Positions 61,606-64,000 of a stretch of 64,000 nucleotides of DNA are shown here, piece after piece. Source of the DNA: Allobosea sp. (GTDB taxonomy: Bacteria > Pseudomonadota > Alphaproteobacteria > Rhizobiales > Beijerinckiaceae); NCBI RefSeq assembly GCF_017308075.1, contig NZ_JAFKFX010000023.1:310001-374000 (forward strand), given 5' to 3'. Position 1 is the stretch's first letter; each line of letters starts with the position of its first letter. A model generated the notes under the pieces. That model was not told the DNA's origin, searched no databases, and worked only from the letters and a program-made list of their open reading frames with translations. Position numbers and translations under genes: made by a program.

Positions 61606-62337
61606 ATGCCCCAGCCGACCATGACCGAACAGCGCCGCGATCTTGCCGCCGCCTTGCGCCTCGCCGCCAGATTCGAGCTCAATGAGGGTATCTGCAATCA
61701 TTTTTCGGTGGCGCTGCCGGATGGCCCGGACGGGCGCCCGCGCTATCTGATCAACCCCTATGGTGTGCACTGGTCGGAGATGCGCCCCTCCGACCTGCTG
61801 CTAATCGACGAGCACGGCCAGGTGCTGGAAGGCGAGGGCGAGGTCGAGGCCACCGCCCGCAACATCCATGTCGCCGCCCACAAGGCCAATCCGCGCCATG
61901 TCGCCGTGCTGCATGTCCACATGCCCTATGCCACGGCGTTGACCATGGTCGAGGGCGGCCGGCTGGAAATGGCGCACCAGACCGCCTGCCGCTTCCATGG
62001 CCGCACCCTTTACCAGGACCATTTCGGCGGGCTCGCGCTCGATGAGGGCGAGGGCGAGGCGATCGCCGCGGCCAATCGCGAGCAGGGCCATGTCGACATC
62101 ACCTTCCTCGCCCATCACGGGGTCACCATCGGCGGGCCGTCGGTCGCGGTCGCCTTCGACGACCTCTATTTCCTCGAGCGTGCCTGCCGTCAGCAGGTGC
62201 TGGCCATGTCGACCGGGCGGCCCCTGAAACTGATTCCGGAGGGCGAGATCGAGGCCACGGCGCGCGAATGGCGCCAGGTGCTGGTCTATCAGGCGACCAA
62301 GCATTTCGAGGCGCTGCGCCGGATGGAAGGACTCTGA
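61606..62337 (+). CDS. Class II aldolase/adducin family protein
   Basis: 243 residues from the ATG at 61606; an ATG at 61588 lies inside the repeat and one at 61621 is also possible. Family pattern: LAARFELNEGICNHFSVALP, then the metal histidines of LHVHMPYATAL and the later HH in FLAHHGVTIGGPSVAVAFDD. Members cleave or epimerise sugar phosphates, or are unknown. The stop lies only seven bases from the convergent racemase-like gene. Confidence 0.9.
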   Translation: MPQPTMTEQRRDLAAALRLAARFELNEGICNHFSVALPDGPDGRPRYLINPYGVHWSEMRPSDLLLIDEHGQVLEGEGEVEATARNIHVAAHKANPRHVAVLHVHMPYATALTMVEGGRLEMAHQTACRFHGRTLYQDHFGGLALDEGEGEAIAAANREQGHVDITFLAHHGVTIGGPSVAVAFDDLYFLERACRQQVLAMSTGRPLKLIPEGEIEATAREWRQVLVYQATKHFEALRRMEGL

Positions 62338-62344
62338 GCGGCGC

Positions 62345-62974
62345 TCAGCCCAGCAGCCGCCTCAGCTTCCTGACCGCGCTCTCCGGCGTCGTCAGCACCG
62401 GCTTTCCGGTCGCGGTCGCGACCGCAGGCGCAGCCCGTGCCAGGCTAAACTGGGCGAGCGCGATCACATCGCAATCCGCCAGCTCGCCCGCCGCCTGCGC
62501 CGCCAGCCGGTCATGCTCCGGCCCGTCGCCGCGGTCGAGCGCTGCGAGCGCACCCTCGGCCAGCTTGGGCATCACCGTCAGCGACGCCGGAAACTCCGGC
62601 GGCATCGACTGAAGCGTCGGCGCGAAGCTGGCGAGCAGGCCGATGCGGCCACCGAGCGCCTCCGCCTCCTCGATCATCGCCTCGTTCGGCTTCAGAACCG
62701 GCATCGGCGCAAGTTCGCGCTGCACCGCCTCGATGCAAGGGCCGAAGGCCGAGCAGGTGAAGAGGATGCCATCGGCCCCGGTGGCCTTCGCATAGCGGGC
62801 GAGGCTGAGGAAGCGCCCGGTCATCGCCTCGGAGATTCCGCCATCGCGGGCGAGATCGGCCGAGAGGCTGTCGTCGAGCAGGTTCATCAGCCTGGCTTCA
62901 GGCCACAGCCGCGCAAACGCCGCCTCGATCGGCGGCGGCGAATGGCGCAGGGCATGGATCAGTGCGATTCGCAT
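62345..62974 (-). CDS. Aspartate/glutamate racemase-family protein
   Basis: 209 residues. The two catalytic cysteines of the Asp/Glu/hydantoin racemase fold appear at FTCSAFGPCIEAV (first) and as ELADCDVIALAQFS (second). MRIALIHALRHSPPPIEAAF is the N-terminus. The substrate is unknown. It is followed upstream by the amino-acid binding protein gene on the same strand (95-base gap), which may be a functional hint. Confidence 0.85.
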   Translation of the reverse strand: MRIALIHALRHSPPPIEAAFARLWPEARLMNLLDDSLSADLARDGGISEAMTGRFLSLARYAKATGADGILFTCSAFGPCIEAVQRELAPMPVLKPNEAMIEEAEALGGRIGLLASFAPTLQSMPPEFPASLTVMPKLAEGALAALDRGDGPEHDRLAAQAAGELADCDVIALAQFSLARAAPAVATATGKPVLTTPESAVRKLRRLLG

Positions 62975-63069
62975 TTGGAAGCCAGTCCCTTCGGCTCAGG
63001 TGGTTCAGCCCGGCATAAGTCGCGCCGGCGCATGCGGCCGGCGCGGTGTGTTTCGCGGAAGCCGCCGCT

Positions 63070-64000
63070 TCAGCGGATCGGGTGCGGGTATTGCAGCCCG
63101 CCCTTCGAGGCGAGATCGTTCAGCCCGCGCTTCAATTGCAGCTTCGAGCCCATGCCGACGTTGCGCTCGAAGCTCTCGCCGTAATTGCCGACATGCTTGA
63201 TGATCCGGTAGGCCCAGTCGTTGCTCAGGCCGAGGCCTTCGCCGAACTTGCCCTCGACGCCCAGCAGGCGCTTGATCTCGGGATTGGTCGATTTCAGCAT
63301 CTCGTCGACATTGGCCTTGGTCACGCCGAGCTCTTCGGCGTTGAGCATGGCGTAGTGCGTCCACTTCACCAGATTGAACCAGCTCTCATCGCCGCGCTTT
63401 ACGGCCGGGCCGAGCGGCTCGCGCGAGATCAGGGTCGGCAGGATCATGAATTCGTCGGGCTTGGCGAATTTCAGCCGCTCGGCGGCAAGCCCGGAGGAAT
63501 CCGTGGTGAAGGCGTCGCAGCGTCCCGCCTCCAGCGCCTTGACCCCTTCCTCATTGGTGGCGAAGCCGATGATCTCGTATTTCAGATTATTGGCGCGAAA
63601 GAAGTCGGCGAGATTGAGCTCGGTGGTCGTGCCCTGCGTCACGCAGATCGAGGCGCCGCTCAGCCCCTTGGCCTCGCTGACACCGAGGGACTTGCGCACC
63701 ATGAAGCCCTGGCCGTCGAAATAATTGATGATCGGCCAGGACATGCCGGCCGAGGTGTCGCGCGACATGGTGTAGGTGGCGTTGCGGGCGAGCATGTCGA
63801 CCTCGCCCGATTGCACCACCAGGAAGCGCATTTGCGGCGTCGTCGGAATGAACTTGATCTTGTTCGGGTCGTTGAAGATCGCCGAGGAGACGGCCCGGCA
63901 AAGGTCGATGTCGAGCCCGTCCCAGCGTCCGTCCGGACCCTGCAGGCCGAAGCCGGGCAGGGCGATATGGTTGCCGCAGATCAGCTCGCCGCGCGCCTTG
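63070..64000 (-). CDS. Amino-acid ABC transporter substrate-binding protein, C-terminal part
   Basis: About 310 residues, continuing beyond the right edge; the visible frame starts KARGELICGNHIALPGFGLQ. Family 3 solute-binding protein of the AapJ/BztA type: DGRWDGLDIDLCRAVSSAIF, then VDMLARNATYTMSRDTSAGM and the C-terminal GVEGKFGEGLGLSNDWAYRI. It would bind general L-amino acids in the periplasm. The ATG at 63831 inside the frame is not the real start. The transporter genes are not in the window. Confidence 0.92.
   Translation of the reverse strand, partial: KARGELICGNHIALPGFGLQGPDGRWDGLDIDLCRAVSSAIFNDPNKIKFIPTTPQMRFLVVQSGEVDMLARNATYTMSRDTSAGMSWPIINYFDGQGFMVRKSLGVSEAKGLSGASICVTQGTTTELNLADFFRANNLKYEIIGFATNEEGVKALEAGRCDAFTTDSSGLAAERLKFAKPDEFMILPTLISREPLGPAVKRGDESWFNLVKWTHYAMLNAEELGVTKANVDEMLKSTNPEIKRLLGVEGKFGEGLGLSNDWAYRIIKHVGNYGESFERNVGMGSKLQLKRGLNDLASKGGLQYPHPIR

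Overview
The window reads as a stretch of core chromosome from a GC-rich alphaproteobacterium of the order Hyphomicrobiales, probably close to Bosea. This is inference from gene content. The support is a CcrM-type GANTC methyltransferase next to rnhB, a split ATP synthase F0 operon with both b and b' subunits, a PdhS/PleC-like histidine kinase, a direct-repeat LexA box, EcfG-type promoters, and a tRNA-His that lacks the usual G-1:C73 pair. No insertion sequence, prophage, integron or CRISPR array is visible.

Layout, left to right. 1-3160: end of the glycine cleavage P protein genes, then an L,D-transpeptidase. 3480-6300: atpI-atpB-atpE-atpF'-atpF on the minus strand. 6395-11111: smc, a DsbA-like thiol oxidoreductase and a DUF721 protein, also minus. 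11403-16194: an exported choloylglycine hydrolase-family enzyme, a MetA-like outer-membrane protein, a methyltransferase, mutY and a small GDCC zinc-ribbon protein. 16207-20151: ccrM, rnhB, a radical SAM gene and a divergent glycosyltransferase sharing a LexA-box promoter. 20172-26483: YpfJ-like metallopeptidase, cydAB oxidase, uracil-DNA glycosylase, ETF-ubiquinone oxidoreductase. 26607-36662: a tiny lipoprotein, TPR protein, ispE, Nudix hydrolase, polyprenyl synthase, DUF2007, a tRNA methyltransferase homologue, two paralogous secreted mini-proteins, glyQS. 36920-41573: a small membrane protein, a three-gene set matching the URC uracil-catabolism pathway (GTP cyclohydrolase II-like, DUF1688, upp), and a RES-Xre toxin-antitoxin pair. 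41687-50260: DUF1236 protein, ureidoglycolate lyase, a lysR-tctB-tctA-tctC transporter operon, EamA exporter, GST, acyl-CoA dehydrogenase. 50558-58451: mgtE, a PdhS-like kinase, two phasin-type proteins, tRNA-His, RidA, and an Hsp20-DUF1150 pair. 58617-64000: hydrolase, glycosyltransferase, infC, aldolase, racemase-like protein and a truncated amino-acid binding protein.

The regulatory layer is the most informative part. Three promoters match the EcfG general-stress consensus (GGAAC-N16/17-CGTT), ahead of the Thivi_2564-like protein, the DUF1236 protein and the phasin. A LexA box controls the radical SAM gene. Hsp20 has a sigma-32-like promoter and a leader hairpin covering its Shine-Dalgarno. 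RES-Xre has an inverted repeat over its -10. infC starts at AUU. Intergenic spaces carry families of short palindromes. An in-frame patch of lower GC inside glyS is the one clear compositional oddity. Coordinates and motif spacings were read by eye; no alignment or folding was run.
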